This document shows positions 45,692 to 57,699 of a stretch of DNA of 64,000 nt, piece by piece. Below the pieces are notes generated by a model, which worked only from the letters and a program-made list of their open reading frames with translations, was not told the DNA's origin and made no database searches. The position numbers and the translations under genes were made by a program. This stretch comes from Palaemon carinicauda (Eukaryota > Arthropoda > Malacostraca > Decapoda > Palaemonidae): the NCBI RefSeq assembly GCF_036898095.1, contig NC_090757.1, positions 63,915,081-63,979,080 on the forward strand, in the 5' to 3' direction. Positions within the stretch are counted from its first letter, which is position 1. Each line of letters starts with the position of its first letter.

Positions 45692-45736
45692 TTAATTCTT
45701 TTGATGTCTGGAGACATTGAGCAAAATCCAGGATCA
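45692..45736 (+). other. 2A-like peptide motif at LINE ORF2 N-terminus
   Basis: The frame reads LILLMSGDIEQNPGS. The D-I/V-E-x-N-P-G-P consensus of 2A-like ribosome-skipping peptides is matched except that the last Pro (CCA) is Ser (TCA). Such motifs are known at the N-termini of some non-LTR ORF2 proteins. Confidence 0.8.
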
Positions 45737-48287
45737 GTCAGTCATATATTTCGTCAATATCGTCTACTGTACAGAATTACAATATTCATGGTCTTCATGC
45801 AAATATTCAAGAGCTTACAGTTGCATCCAGACATATGATATTCTTTTGTGCTCAGAAAATTTTGTTAATAATATGAGGCACTCATCTGAGCTCCTTATAA
45901 CTGGTTTTAAGAAGCCAATAACTTTGAAATGCAATGCCATGCCTAGAGCCAGGGGAATGGCGGTGTATATCAGGACTGAATACTCTGCTTCTCTTAAGTC
46001 CTGCTATGAATGTGGATGTCATGAGGTTCAGCTAATGAAAGTTTGTGGCAGGCAAATTTGTGTTCGATCAACTGGAATCCAGACATGGATGATTCTATCT
46101 TCAATAATCTTCTTACCATTATGGCTAAGATACAAGATGATGATGGAAAGGCCTCTTTTGTCTTGATGGTGATTTCAGTTATTGCCATAGGGAGTGGTTC
46201 AATTCCGTTTCTCCTACCATTTGCCTTGGCTTGAGAACTTTAGACTTTGCCTCTGAATCAGGCTGTGAGTAAATCATAAATGAAACTACTAACAGGTCTG
46301 ATAACTGCTTGGATCTCATATAGACCGACTCCCCTGGCATTATTACGAGTAAAGTTGGTTCTCCAGTAGGGACATCTGATCATGCCTTGATTTCATTAAA
46401 AATGTGAAGAATGAGCAGCCTGTTCCTGATGCATCATACTCGTGTAAGATTTACATGGAATCTCACGCATACTGGAATGGAATTTTGCATGAACTTTTGG
46501 GCTCAAATTGGTCAGTTGTGATTGTAGACATGCTTATTTGGAGAAGCAGGTGGCCTATCATCTTTGGAAGAGTAAAAGATCAGATTTGACCAGGAATAAC
46601 TATACTCAGCTTAAGAGCTTTTGCTTCAACTGAAAAGGAATCAAATTTAACCATAAAAGAAACCCTTTCTGGTACAACAGGAGCATAAGTGGTGGACTAC
46701 CATTAAATCTGCACTCTTTGGTGTAGATGCAACAGTTCCTCCTTTACTTAAACCAGATGGCTCTGTCCCTCATAGTACAAAGGAAAAGGCAACCCTTCTG
46801 GCTGATGTGTTTGACAGTAAGCAGAGTATTGAGAAACTCAAAACTTCCTCATTCCTGTTTACCCGAGGCTAAACTAACTAGGTTAGCTTTTCGATCTCAG
46901 GAAATTGAAGCTCTCTTGATGGATCTTGATGCTTATAGAGGTGTAGACCCAAATGGTATCTTTCCTTTGTTTTTTATAAAAGCTGCAGATTTCTATGCTC
47001 CTAATTTATCTGTTATTTTGCACAAGTTAGCAAGAAGAGGTGCTTTTAGCACTTGTTGAACTAGTAATGTCACTCCATGATGTAAATGTGTTTGTGGCAA
47101 CTCAAGTCCAACTGATTACTGCCCAATTTCCATAACTTGCATATCTAAACTTTTTGAACACCTTTTGGCAAAACATCTTTACAGGTTTGCTGAAGGTTTT
47201 ACAGGTTTGCTGAAGGTAATCAACTGTTCCCTAGTTTGCAATTTGGTTTCCGTGAAGGCCTTGGAACATGTGATGCCCTTCTTACAATCTCCAATGCTGT
47301 ACAGAAACCCCTTGATTGGGGTCAGGAAGTTTGTATGATTGGCTTTGATTTTAGTAGTACCTTTGACCACGTTAATCATGAGGGACTTGTTTTAAAACTC
47401 AAACAATTGGGAGTAGGTGGGTCATTTCTTAGCATCATTATTGAATTTTCAAGTAAATAGATTGCAAAGAGTTGTTGTTGATGGGCACCATAGTGAGTAT
47501 AAGATTGTGATATCTAGTGTTCTACTGGGTAGTGTTCTTGTAGTGTTCTTGGACCGTTACTTTTCACACTATATAGAACTGACATGTGGTTTGGCCTAGA
47601 AAACAATGTTGTTGCATATGCAGATGATACTACTCTCTTTGCATCAATTCCATCTCCTAAATGTAGATCTGGGGTTGATGAATTCCTGAATAGAGATCTA
47701 GCTAAAATTAGTGCATGGTGCAAATTATGGGGTATGAGCTTGAATTATAACAAACCTCAAAGCATGATTGTACGTAGGTTAAGGACATTGGCTCCTCAAC
47801 ATCCGGATCTCGGCATTGATAATGTTTCTTTCAACTTTGTATGAATCTTTTAAAATCTTAGGTGAGATTCTCAACAGCAAATTTACTTTTGAGAAACACA
47901 TTAGGTCTGTATCTTTATCAATTACACAAAAAACTGGCTTATTGATAAAGTCTTTTAAGATTTTTTGTGATCAATCTCCTGAAGCGTTTTAATTCTTTCA
48001 TTCAACCTTGTTTCAAGTATTGTTCTCCTGTCTGGTCTTCAGCTGCTGATTCTTATCTTAATTTGTTGGACAGGAACTTACGGACAATTAAATTTCTTAT
48101 TCCTGATCTAGATGTTAAATCTCTGGCACCGTTATTCAATTAGTTCATTATGCAAGTTGCATGAGATTCTTTATAATTCTGACCATCCTTTACAGTCAGA
48201 TCTTCCTCGACAGTTTCATCCTGTTAGTAATACTAGGCAAGCAGTTAATTCTAATAGCCAGGCCTTCTTCTTCATCAGGCTCAATAT

Positions 48288-48405
48288 AACAAATTTGAAA
48301 GTAATTTGTATTTTTCCTAGTATACAAACCTGGAGCTATTTATAGGGCTGCGCCGAAAGTATACCCTATAAATAGCGGAGGGTTTGTATCTACGTCGGAA
48401 CAAAC
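48288..48405 (-). mobile_element. 118-bp mini-YR element (both ends of the D family only)
   Basis: 48288-48347 matches the outer left end of D (AACAAATTTG, AGTAATTTGTATTTTTCC). 48348-48405 matches the outer right end (CTGCGCCGAAAGTATACCC, GGGTTTGTATCTACGTCGG). Nothing lies between them. It splits the LINE-2A C-terminal coding region. Confidence 0.88.
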
Positions 48406-48857
48406 TAAACTTAAATCTAGAAGCTTTATTCCAGCTGTGACCAAGTTGTGGAATGATCTTCCTAATCAGGTAGTTGAATCAGTAGAACTTCAAAAGTTCA
48501 AACTTGCAGCAAATGTTATCATGTTGAACAGGCTGACATAAGTCTTTTTATAGTTTATATACGAAATACCTGTTTTAATGATGTTAATATTTTTAAAATA
48601 TAACAAATTTGTAAGTAATTTGTATTTTTCCTAGTATACAAACCTGGAGCTATTTATAGGGTATACTTTCGGCTTAGCTGAAAGACGAGCCATGATAATT
48701 TTAGTGAGGGATTACTACCCCATCCGCCAGTTAGCGGGTGGGGGTTGGGATAGACTGGCTACCCTGCTCACTCACACCTCTCGGCTGAGTAACCACTTTG
48801 CTTTATGGCAGGACTTCTCGGGGGGACAGGGTGGCGGGCCAATTTTTATAAACAGCT

Positions 48858-48945
48858 CCAGGTTTGTATACTAGGAAAAATACAAATTACTTACAAATTT
48901 GTTATTTGTTCCGACGTAGATACAAACCCTCCGCCATTTATAGGG
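48858..48945 (-). repeat. ICR of D
   Basis: ACTTACAAATTTGTTATTTG, then TTCCGACGTAGATACAAACC, joins the reverse complements of the left and right ends. Confidence 0.88.
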
Positions 48946-49261
48946 TGCCTTACTCTTAGGAGGGAGGAAGCTTCTCACCTACTGGCTTTGTTCATGACTT
49001 GGGGTCCTCCTTATTTCGATCTGTGATCGATAGTAGAAGGGACCCTACCCTCGCTAAAATCAAGTGCCGATATGAGGTAATGCACTGATAGCGACCTGCA
49101 GAAGCGTGTGTGTGAGTGGAACTAACAGTGTGGCTTGTCTTTAACATAGGAACTCGAGTACAAAACCTAGTCTTCTTATAAAGACTTACCCAATACCCTC
49201 CCTCAAAAACGTATTGGGGACGTAACAAAGTATTCTTCTATACTTAGGAGGCACAAGGGAT

Positions 49262-49756
49262 ATTATTATTATTATTATTATTAAATGCTAAGCTACAACC
49301 CTAGTTAGAAAAGCAGGATGCTATAAGCCCAGGGGCTCCAACAGGGAAAATAGCCCAGTAAGGAAAGGAGACAGAAAAAAATAAAATATTTCAAGAAGAG
49401 TAACATTAAAATAATTAACTCCTATATAAACTATATAAACTTTAACAAAACAAAAGGAAGAGAAACGAGATAGAATAGTGTGCCCGAGTGTACCCTCAAG
49501 CAAGAGAACTCTAACCCAAGACAGTGAAAGACCATGGTACAGAGGCTATGGCACTACCCAAGACTAGAGAACAATGGTTTGATTTTAGAGTGTCCTTCTC
49601 CTAGAAGAGCTGCTTACCAAAGCTAAAGAGTCTCTTCTACCCTTAGCAAGAAGAAAGTGCCCAATGAACAATTGCAGTGCAGTAACCCCTTGGATGAAGA
49701 ACAATTGTTTGGTAATCTCAGTGTTGTCAGGTGTATGAGGATAGAGGAGAATATGT
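49262..49756 (-). mobile_element. Internally deleted LINE-2A derivative, copy 3
   Basis: Inverted: an (ATT)n tail at 49262-49282, the 3' UTR with GCAGGATGCTATAAGCCC, then the same jump to head sequence seen at 2120-2150. It is truncated at about 49756. It shares its head-tail joint with copy 1. Confidence 0.8.
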
Positions 49757-49894
49757 AAAGAATGGGTCTTACCTGCAGCGAGGTGAGGTCAGCTATGGTG
49801 AGGCTTGCGGAGCTGTTTTTCCAAGAGGGGAGAAAGTGAAAGAAAGAAAGGAGCCAGGCATTCTTACTCATTCACCCAAGACTAATCCGGGTAG

Positions 49895-51170
49895 CCTCAA
49901 CCCTCTGCTACTTGTCCATCAAGGTCGATTGATGCTTCCACATGCCCACTTAAAGTATCTGCACCACAGAGTAGTTTCTTGAACGCCAGGGACGTAGCAA
50001 CGCCACTGACGTTACGAGCTCTGGGTCTTAGGATGGAGGAGAGTCTAGATAGAGAGTAGCCTCAATTGCCTGCCGATCCCAGAGGGGAAGGAAATCCTTG
50101 AGGTCCTCCTCTTGACCTTCCCCGTGCTGGTCAATAGTGCTGACACACGGGGGCGAGCGGGTATTGTTCTTTTAAGATGACCCCACAGATTCCTCACTGG
50201 GTAAAACCCAAGTTGATGAGTTTTCGGTTACCGAACGAAGACTCTTTATTCGAAATGGGCTGCACCCCGTCTCCTAAAGTAGGAAACATCAGAAGATGGA
50301 TCATACAACACACTAATTCTCTTGGTCAAAAGCCCAAGTGAGTAGAAAGGCCGTCTTCTGTGTAAGGAAGCGATCTGCTGCTGGACATAAGGTTCGTAGA
50401 GAGGGGCCCTCAGACTGAAGGACCCGAACCGCATTCCCAGGAGGAGGTTGAGATCTAACGGGGGACAAGTTATCTTACACTTGTATAAGTAAAGGCATCG
50501 ATGGGAGAGAATCCCCTTCCACGAAATCAGTCACCAAGGACCGAACACTTCGCCTGGAAGACCATCGCTGAAAAGTGTCTGAGGTGCCTAGACATCTTTT
50601 CCGTAACTTGTTGCGAAAGGCATCTCTGAGAGGAGTGGTGTAGGATCGTCCCATGCGAGAAGTCGAAGCAAAGCTACGGCCTAAGAAAGTGTTAGCATGT
50701 GGCTGCTTGGAAGATCGTGCCGTGCAGGAATATCCCTCGGAACTCCGTCAGGAGCTGTAGAAGGTCCGGGAACCATTCTGCAGGTTACCATATCGAAGCT
50801 ATTAGAACTCCGTCAGGGATTGCAGGTCTGGGAACCATTCTGCGGGATGCCATAGCGAAGCAATTGGAGTCATTGATAAGATTTTGCTTATCCTGACTTG
50901 GCTGAGGACATTTTCACCAGACCAAGTGGGGGAAAAATAGGCTGCCCCACCAATCTTGGAATACATCTTGTTTGAGGGCCTGGTGTTCCAGGACTGGGGA
51001 ACGGTCGAGTGGGAGCCTGAAGATCAGGGCCGCTGCGAGCATAACCACAGTTGGGGACCTCACAAAGTTAAGACTTTGTTGGATACAAGATGATTCCAAG
51101 ACACTAGGAGCCCACTATCTGGGTGGTTGTGCAAGCACATTCCTGTACCAGGAATGACGCGAGCAGATGG
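49895..51170 (-). pseudogene. YR and spacer remnants of D
   Basis: Near 50000-50025 the minus strand reads PRARNVSGVATSLAF where A has PRAHDVRGVATSLAF. Catalytic His and Arg of the H-x-x-R box are thus R and S. Spacer remnants at 50914-51099 include SPTVVMLAAALIFRLPL and VLEHQALKQDVFQDWW. Confidence 0.65.
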
Positions 51171-52151
51171 GGGCAACTAGTTGTCCTCTGTCCATCTGAG
51201 GCTTCTACTGCTAGATGGTTCTCTAAGAGAGGTGAATGCTGGTACCTTTCTGAATCGGGCAAACGGACGAGGTTGGAATGGTGCGGCGTATGCCCCCCCC
51301 CCCCCCTTTTGATGCATTAAAGAGAGCATCAGATTTAGAGGGAAAACAAGAAGACATACCTCTTTGCAGAAGTTCTCGTCTGCCACCCATCATCCGCGGA
51401 TTGTCCAGCGCTGAGGGGGGGGAAGTGCATAGCAATAAACACATCTTGAGAGGATGTCAAGACGTGTAACTAATTGCACGTTCTTGCAACGAAGGGGAAC
51501 AGCCTGTTCTCGCTCCCACTGCCACTAAACCAGTGTGGTCGGCCGAATAAGACCGATACCAACCAGAAAACCAGTTACAGTAATCAGTACAGAATATGTT
51601 ATAATAGCGAATCTCCATAGAGATCGCATTCCGGACAAGAGACTGTACGGTAATCATCGAACGTATCCAACCAAACCCAAGTGGGGATTGAGACGTATCT
51701 TCAATCTATTGTTGGGTGGGTAAAGAGCATAAGTCTACTACGGAGTAGTAACACCGAACTGTGGGTATGACCAGCATACATGCGTAGTTCGACATAAAAG
51801 TCGTGTCCGGAACTCAGTTGGAGAACGTTGAAAACGTTCGTAACGGAGGTTTCTCCTTCTTAGGACAAAAAAAGTTCGTACTTCTCCGTCTCCGATCGGT
51901 AACCTAGCATTTATATCAAATGTTCCCTACTAGGGAACAGATATGCTTATGAGAAGTTTTCAGCCAAAGCCTTTGTAGGAGACTAAGACTTCTGATCGGG
52001 GGGAAAGGAAAAAATGCCTATAAGGAGGCAGAACGTAAATGCCGTATGTCTGGCTACAGAAAAGTAGCCAAGTAATGTACTGAATAACCTGATTTCAGTA
52101 AGGGATATAAATATACAACTTAATAGAACGGAGTTCTAATTGTAAGATGTA
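51170..52151. other. D interior without recognisable product
   Basis: Only short unsupported frames. (C)n at 51292-51306. Probably degraded gag/RT-proximal sequence. Confidence 0.35.
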
Positions 52152-52153
52152 TA

Positions 52154-52638
52154 CAGGTATTGCTCGACTTACGACCGAGAAAGGGACCGAGAGGCGAGTC
52201 GTAAGTCGAGTTGGTCATTTGTCGAACTAGAAAAGTGAAGTTTCCGTAGATTTATTTTGATACGTTATGATTCGACAATCATCTGGATCATATTTTGTCA
52301 ATATTTTCTTACTGTCTATCATTATTCCATTTTCTTGTTTCATAGGATATCATATGCTCTATAAATGCATTATTGTATTCTATTCATCAATTTTGGAAGC
52401 ATTTTACAATTGAGTACTGAAAATTTTGTTTACCTTTGGTTATGATCAGCTGATCTGAAAGTGCCGCTACCTACCGTATCAAAATATGGCGTACATACGT
52501 ATGGCCTAATTTTTTATCATTTTTTAACTTATTAGAAATATCTTCATGATGAATATTACATCAACGCTAATATGTTACAGGAAATCAGTTTCCATACAAT
52601 TCGTCTAATCATTAGGTATAATGCGAAATCGTTGTAGC

Positions 52639-52680
<42 letters not shown>

Positions 52681-54046
52681 CGCTCTCGCAATCGCATACG
52701 GGTAGTTCATTTTTAAAGCTTCATACAGTATTGTAGTTCAATATTAAGCCTTTATATTTCATTAGACATTACTGTGTTTTATTGTGGTTTATTAAAGAAC
52801 GTTTATATTTTATTTTTCAATTTCTTGAGCATACCAATAATCAACAAATACTTTTAATTTACTTTCGGTTGGCATCAGCTGATCTCAAGGTCACGCTGCC
52901 GTATTACTATTATGAGCACATACATATAGTGCGAATAACACTGATTTATATAATTTTCTTGACATTCAAAATTTCTTCATACTGCATATTACATCAGTGC
53001 CAATATGTTATAGGGTATCACATTTTCCATACAGTTCGTTTATAGACCTTATTATTATTTATAAAAGGAATACGCTCTCTCTCTCTCTCTCTCTGTATTT
53101 TGTTTTTAATTCAGTTGTATCTTCATATTTTTTTTTTTTTTAATTATTAAAAAATTCTATACATCATTATTCGATGTTTCGATTATGGGAATAGTAACGC
53201 ATCGGAAGGAAATCACTTGATTTGCCTCTCGCCTTCCGCCAGAAATATGACGTCATCAGACTTTTTTTTCTTAAATTTACGGTAAGTTGTACTAATCTTA
53301 TAACTAATGATACAGACCACTAAAACACTTGATATCGTTACTCGGTATTTCAATGATGGGAATGCTGTAATAAGATTACTCGGTAACAATGAAAGGAAAT
53401 CATTCGGTTTGTCAGCGCGCTTCCGCCAGATACATGACGTCTCACAAGACACGTGACGTACAGTAAACTCTACGAAGAATGACTTGCAAAATATGTAAAT
53501 TCATTTTCTTTGTTTCTCGCAAAAAAGGAAAAGAAAATACTAACTTAACAAATTAAAGTATTTTATTTTTATAACGTAAAAGGAAATATATTTTCAAGAA
53601 AATATTTGCCCTATTAGTATATTCTCTTTAGATAAACATCGTAGTACTCATGACAACCGATACAGACCCTCAAAATACTTTGTATCGTTATTTAATATTT
53701 CGATAATGGAAATACTAATATTAATCGTTGGCCTATTGGAAGGAAATCACTGTATTGCCCGGACGCTTTCCGCCGGTGATGTGACGTCACCAGACAATTT
53801 GAACTCGACAGATATTAAAACTTTTCTTAATGTATTTTTAACTGAAAATAAATACTGAATATTAACAATAAAAGAAAATAATAATTTACCAAGATAAATC
53901 AGTTTATATGTATACAAGAAAATAGATTATTTTCAAGGAAATATTCGTCCTATTTCCGATAAACTTGTGACGTCATCATCCTGAAAAAAATGGTCGTAAA
54001 GTCGAATAGTCGTATGTCGCATAGGTTGTAAGTCGAGCAATACCTG
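52154..54046. mobile_element. Tigger-like element in D, built of internal repeats
   Basis: Ends CAGGTATTGCTCGACTTAC and inverted GTAAGTCGAGCAATACCTG, with TA on both sides. No transposase. The interior has an approximate duplication (52440-52620 and 52860-53040) and three copies of a GGAAGGAAATCA...TTCCGCC...GACGT module (about 53207, 53390 and 53740). (GT)n at 52643-52678, (CT)n at 53069-53094. Confidence 0.8.
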
Positions 54047-54048
54047 TA

Positions 54049-55320
54049 TAGCCCTTATTGGCAGAAAAATAGCTTGCACGCATATAAGTACAGTACTTGT
54101 CCATTCGCCCTAGCGCATGCGTATTCTCTGCCTCCAGGACACGTTTGCAACGAATCCAGTTGTGGAAATAATGTATGAGAGACGAATCGCAACATTATTG
54201 CCGAAAGAATTTTGATCGTTGACTAACTGTAATATTTTCTTGAATGAGAGCGAACATGTTCTCAAACAAAAATATAGTTATAGAGGCGATCATTTCCCCT
54301 TTGGTTTACCCCTCCTCTTTAGGTGGAGGGCTATCCAGTGTTCATTACACAGAAACGGATGTCTGGTTACCTGTGGGCGGGGTTTGAAACGTTCGTAAAC
54401 GTAATGAAAAGTTACCCATGCTGTTGCTATCGTTCTTTAACGTCAGCTAACAACGTTCCTTTGGGACTAATTGTTCGAAACAATAACCCTGTAAGGATAG
54501 AATAAAAAGTCTCGGAAGACTATCGTGTAAAAGGCAAATCGTTATACCCATGGTACAATGACGGGGGAGGCTGCCTCCATCAAACGGTAGAACCGAGTTT
54601 AAGACAATAACCTCGCTGTTTTGTCTTGGTTAGAGCGCATGCTACGAGATGGCCTACGGCCTTCATGAAGTTTTAACAACACTCGTTGAAGTTCTGTAAA
54701 AACTTCTCAGGAACGAGTCTCCCGAAAAGGGTGAAGTCTCGTATGTGGGAGTTTGCTTCAAGAATGTCAGACATAATTGCCATTGACCGCTTACCTGAAA
54801 GGGTTGCCATCGAACGCTTTCTCGCTAGTAAGAAAACTACCGTCTAAATCAGGCAAGGCCTGCCAGGGGAAATGAACTGTAATGTAAAGAATTATTTTAT
54901 TCCTCGCTCATTTCCGTCTGCTAACCAAACCACTCGAAGTGGGAAGGTAGAGGAAAGATGATGGTGGTTCGTTCGAAAACGAAAGGATCGGTGCTGGCCA
55001 AACCAGACTAGCTAATATAGTAATCAGCTAGGAGTGTTGAGTGACGTATCAAGTCACACCTTTGGAAGACCCATCCCAACTTTGGAAGACCCATCCTAAA
55101 GGGGGGGGAGGTCGACCATAGTGTTTTCAGAAAAACGCTGGATCGCTGAAACCGACAGATTCGGATGAGAACCTAGGGGTTCAGAATCTATTTGTGAATT
55201 CCTTTCTCACGACCTTAAGGGATGTTGTGCCGAGAACCCGCAGGACCTCTGTCGCTGATTCCTGATGGAATTTTCAGGAATCGTGTTACCTGACCAGGTA
55301 GGCATCCCTCTGTCATCGGC
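54049..55320. other. D interior, no product recognised
   Basis: No conserved frame seen. Short tandem words such as AACTTTGGAAGACCCATCC near 55078-55098. Confidence 0.35.
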
Positions 55321-56760
55321 GTAAAACTCTTGATGACGATGGGCGCGCACGAACAATTCACGGGACGAGTTCGAAAACTCTGTCATGAGTAAAACTCTTG
55401 TGCACTCGTGAACACTTCGCGCAGCGAGTTCGAAAAACTCTGAAATAAGAGTTGCTCGTGCACTTCAACTGATTGAGTGTGCCCAGGTGCTCGCGCCAAC
55501 ACGGTGGTGCGCGCGTGTCAATATGATCGGCCGCGTCAATTCGCTCGCGCGCGCCACCATCGGCTGTGCGCGCCAACTAGGTCACGCGCGCCAGATCGGC
55601 CGTGCGCACCCCATAGGTCGTAAGCTGTGCGCCACATCGGCCATGCGCGCCAATCTGGTCATGCATGCCAACCGGTCGTGCGCGCTGATCGTTCGTGTGC
55701 GCGAGAATTCTCAGTGTGGCGAGAGTACTCACTACTACGTCCACCCGAAGGTTCACGGTAGCCTGTGTTGTGTGAGCGCGAACGGTCAACACAACGAGAG
55801 TCCCCAAACTCTGTCTTATAAGTATGGCTATGATCACGAGAACCCAAAGGTTCGGGGTGAACTGCGTTGTGAGACCCCTAAGGGTCAGCGCAAACGAGAA
55901 ACGAAAGTTTCTGTCACGAGACCCCGAAGGATCAGCGTGATTAAGGGCACAAGAGACCATAGGCCTAACATAGTCTGTGTTGCGAGACCCCGAAGGGTCA
56001 GCGCAACGAGAAACCAAAGTTTCTGTCACTAAACACTGAAGTGTCAGAGTGACTAAAGTTACGAGAGCCCAGGGGTTCTGCGTAACTAATGTTACGAGAC
56101 CCCGAAGGGTCAGCGTAACGAGAAACCGAAGTTTCCCTGTCACAAAACACCGAAGTGTCAGTGACTAGTTACGAGAGCCCTAGGGTTCAGCGTAACTAAT
56201 GTTACGAGACCCCGAAGTTTCCCTGTCACAACACACTGAAGTGTTAGAGTGACTAAAGTTACGAGAGCCCAAAGGTTCACCGTAACTAGAAAGTTACGGA
56301 CCAGAAGGGTCAGCGCAACGAGAAACCAAAGTTTCCCTATCACAAAACATCGAAGTGTCAGAGTGACTAGAGTTACGAGAGCTCAAGGGTTCAACGTAAC
56401 TAATGTTATGAACCAGAAGGGTCAGCGCAACAAGAAACTGAAATTTCCCAGTCACCAAACACCGAAGTGTCAGAGTGACTAAAGTTACGAGAGCCCAAGG
56501 CGTGATTGATGGCACAAGTTCCCGAAGGCTCAACGTTACCATGTTTACGAGAGCCCGAAGGTTCAGCGTAACTGAAACCCGAAGGTTCAGCGTAAATGAA
56601 ACCCGAAGGTTTCGAGCGGAGTCCCGAAGGACTCCTACTGTCATGAGAAACCGCAGGATCAACATGATGAGAGCCCGAAGGTTCAACGATCACGCCGGCC
56701 CAAAGGGTGATCGTAACGAGACCCCGAAGGATCAAGGAGAGCCAGCAGGTTCAAGATAAC
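55320..56760 (-). repeat. Compound-hairpin array of D
   Basis: Many 27-30 nt units with an outer stem of GTTACG/CGTAAC type and an inner stem of GACCC/GGGTC type around CGAA. Examples are 55979-56007 and 56091-56119. The minus-strand sense reads ADPSGSRN, DTSVS and EPSGSRN repeats. A GC-rich CGCGCGCCA stretch at 55490-55700 precedes them on the plus strand. Confidence 0.85.
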
Positions 56761-56959
56761 ACCTCCGCATAAGAGGTTTGTTCTCCCGAAGGAGAATGTT
56801 ACTTAAGATAAGGCTCCAGCTCCGCCCCTGAAGGAGAACCATAAGCGTAACGGGGGACCGCCGATGCCCAGAGGCGGTCTTCTCTCGAGGATGAGAGACT
56901 CGTTCCCCCGAAGGGATAACCTGCTTTGGAGAAAGCTCTGCCACTGCCCCTGGTGGATC

Positions 56960-57340
56960 ATCAAGCTCCTACAAGTTATTTCTCGCAAACGAGAGGGAAG
57001 TTCTCCCGGAGGAGATCGCCTATAACAAGCTTTCTCCCAGCTCTACGGGTATAAAGCGTGGGCATAAATTATCTCTCTCGCAAACGAGGGAGATGTCCTC
57101 CCGAAGGACATCGCCAAAGACAAGCTTTCTCCCAGCTCTATGGGAAAAAAGCGTAGGCGTAAGAAACTCTCTCGCGAACGAGAGAGAAGTCCTCCCGAAG
57201 AACATCGCCTAAAACAAGTTTTCTCCCAGCTCTAAGGGAAAAAAGCGTAAGCGTAAAAATCTCTCTCCGAACGAGAGAGAAGTCCTCCCGCAAGAGGACA
57301 TAGCCTAAGTAAAGCTTTCTCCCCTCCCGAAGAAGGACAT
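56960..57340 (-). repeat. About 96-bp tandem repeat of D, three to four copies
   Basis: The same unit as 25590-26460 in F. Landmarks GCGTGGGCAT, GCGTAGGCGTAAG and GCGTAAGCGTAAAA are at about 57057, 57154 and 57248. The paired CGAA-loop palindromes are retained in most copies. Confidence 0.8.
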
Positions 57341-57699
57341 CCGATGCACACAATACACTATTCGGGGAATAAGTCACCTTCCTTGTAAGATAATTCCTAG
57401 AAAGGGAGTTGAACTGTTATACACTTCAATTCAGTAATGAAACAAACACACGGCAGTGTTAAGAACCTGCCGAACAACAGTCGCAGGGATTGCGGTAATG
57501 ACAACTCCCTTACGACGGAGGCAGTCGGATACGTTGTCAACAGCAAAGTTACAAGTATCTAACCACGTATTTTTCCATTTATACATATATACACTCATAT
57601 ATATGTAAGATAAATGAAAACACACAAGAAAACAAAACAAAAAATTACTGAAAAACAATCAAGGTAAGCCTTTGCGGGAGAGAAGGGCATGTCCGTCCT

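Larger units (their letters stand above)
45676..48601 (+). pseudogene. LINE-2A ORF2: endonuclease and reverse transcriptase
   Basis: Starts with a 2A-like motif (45692-45736). Endonuclease pieces follow: ARGMAVYIRTEYSAS, DDGKASFVL and GTSDHALIS. RT pieces are QFGFREGLGTCDALLTI, CMIGFDFSSTFDHVNHEGL and VVAYADDTTLFASIPS (YADD at 47617-47628), then ISAWCKLWGMSLNYNK. The C-terminus has SFIPAVTKLWNDLP. Frequent frameshifts and stops make it dead. Probably CR1/Jockey group, with the clade not settled. 48288-48405 is a separate insertion. Confidence 0.85.

Noticed and set aside
55487..56143. Long frames on both strands across repeats
   Set aside because: Palindromic repeats keep frames open on both strands. 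Only the minus-strand PSGSR-type reading fits the gag context, and it is frameshifted.
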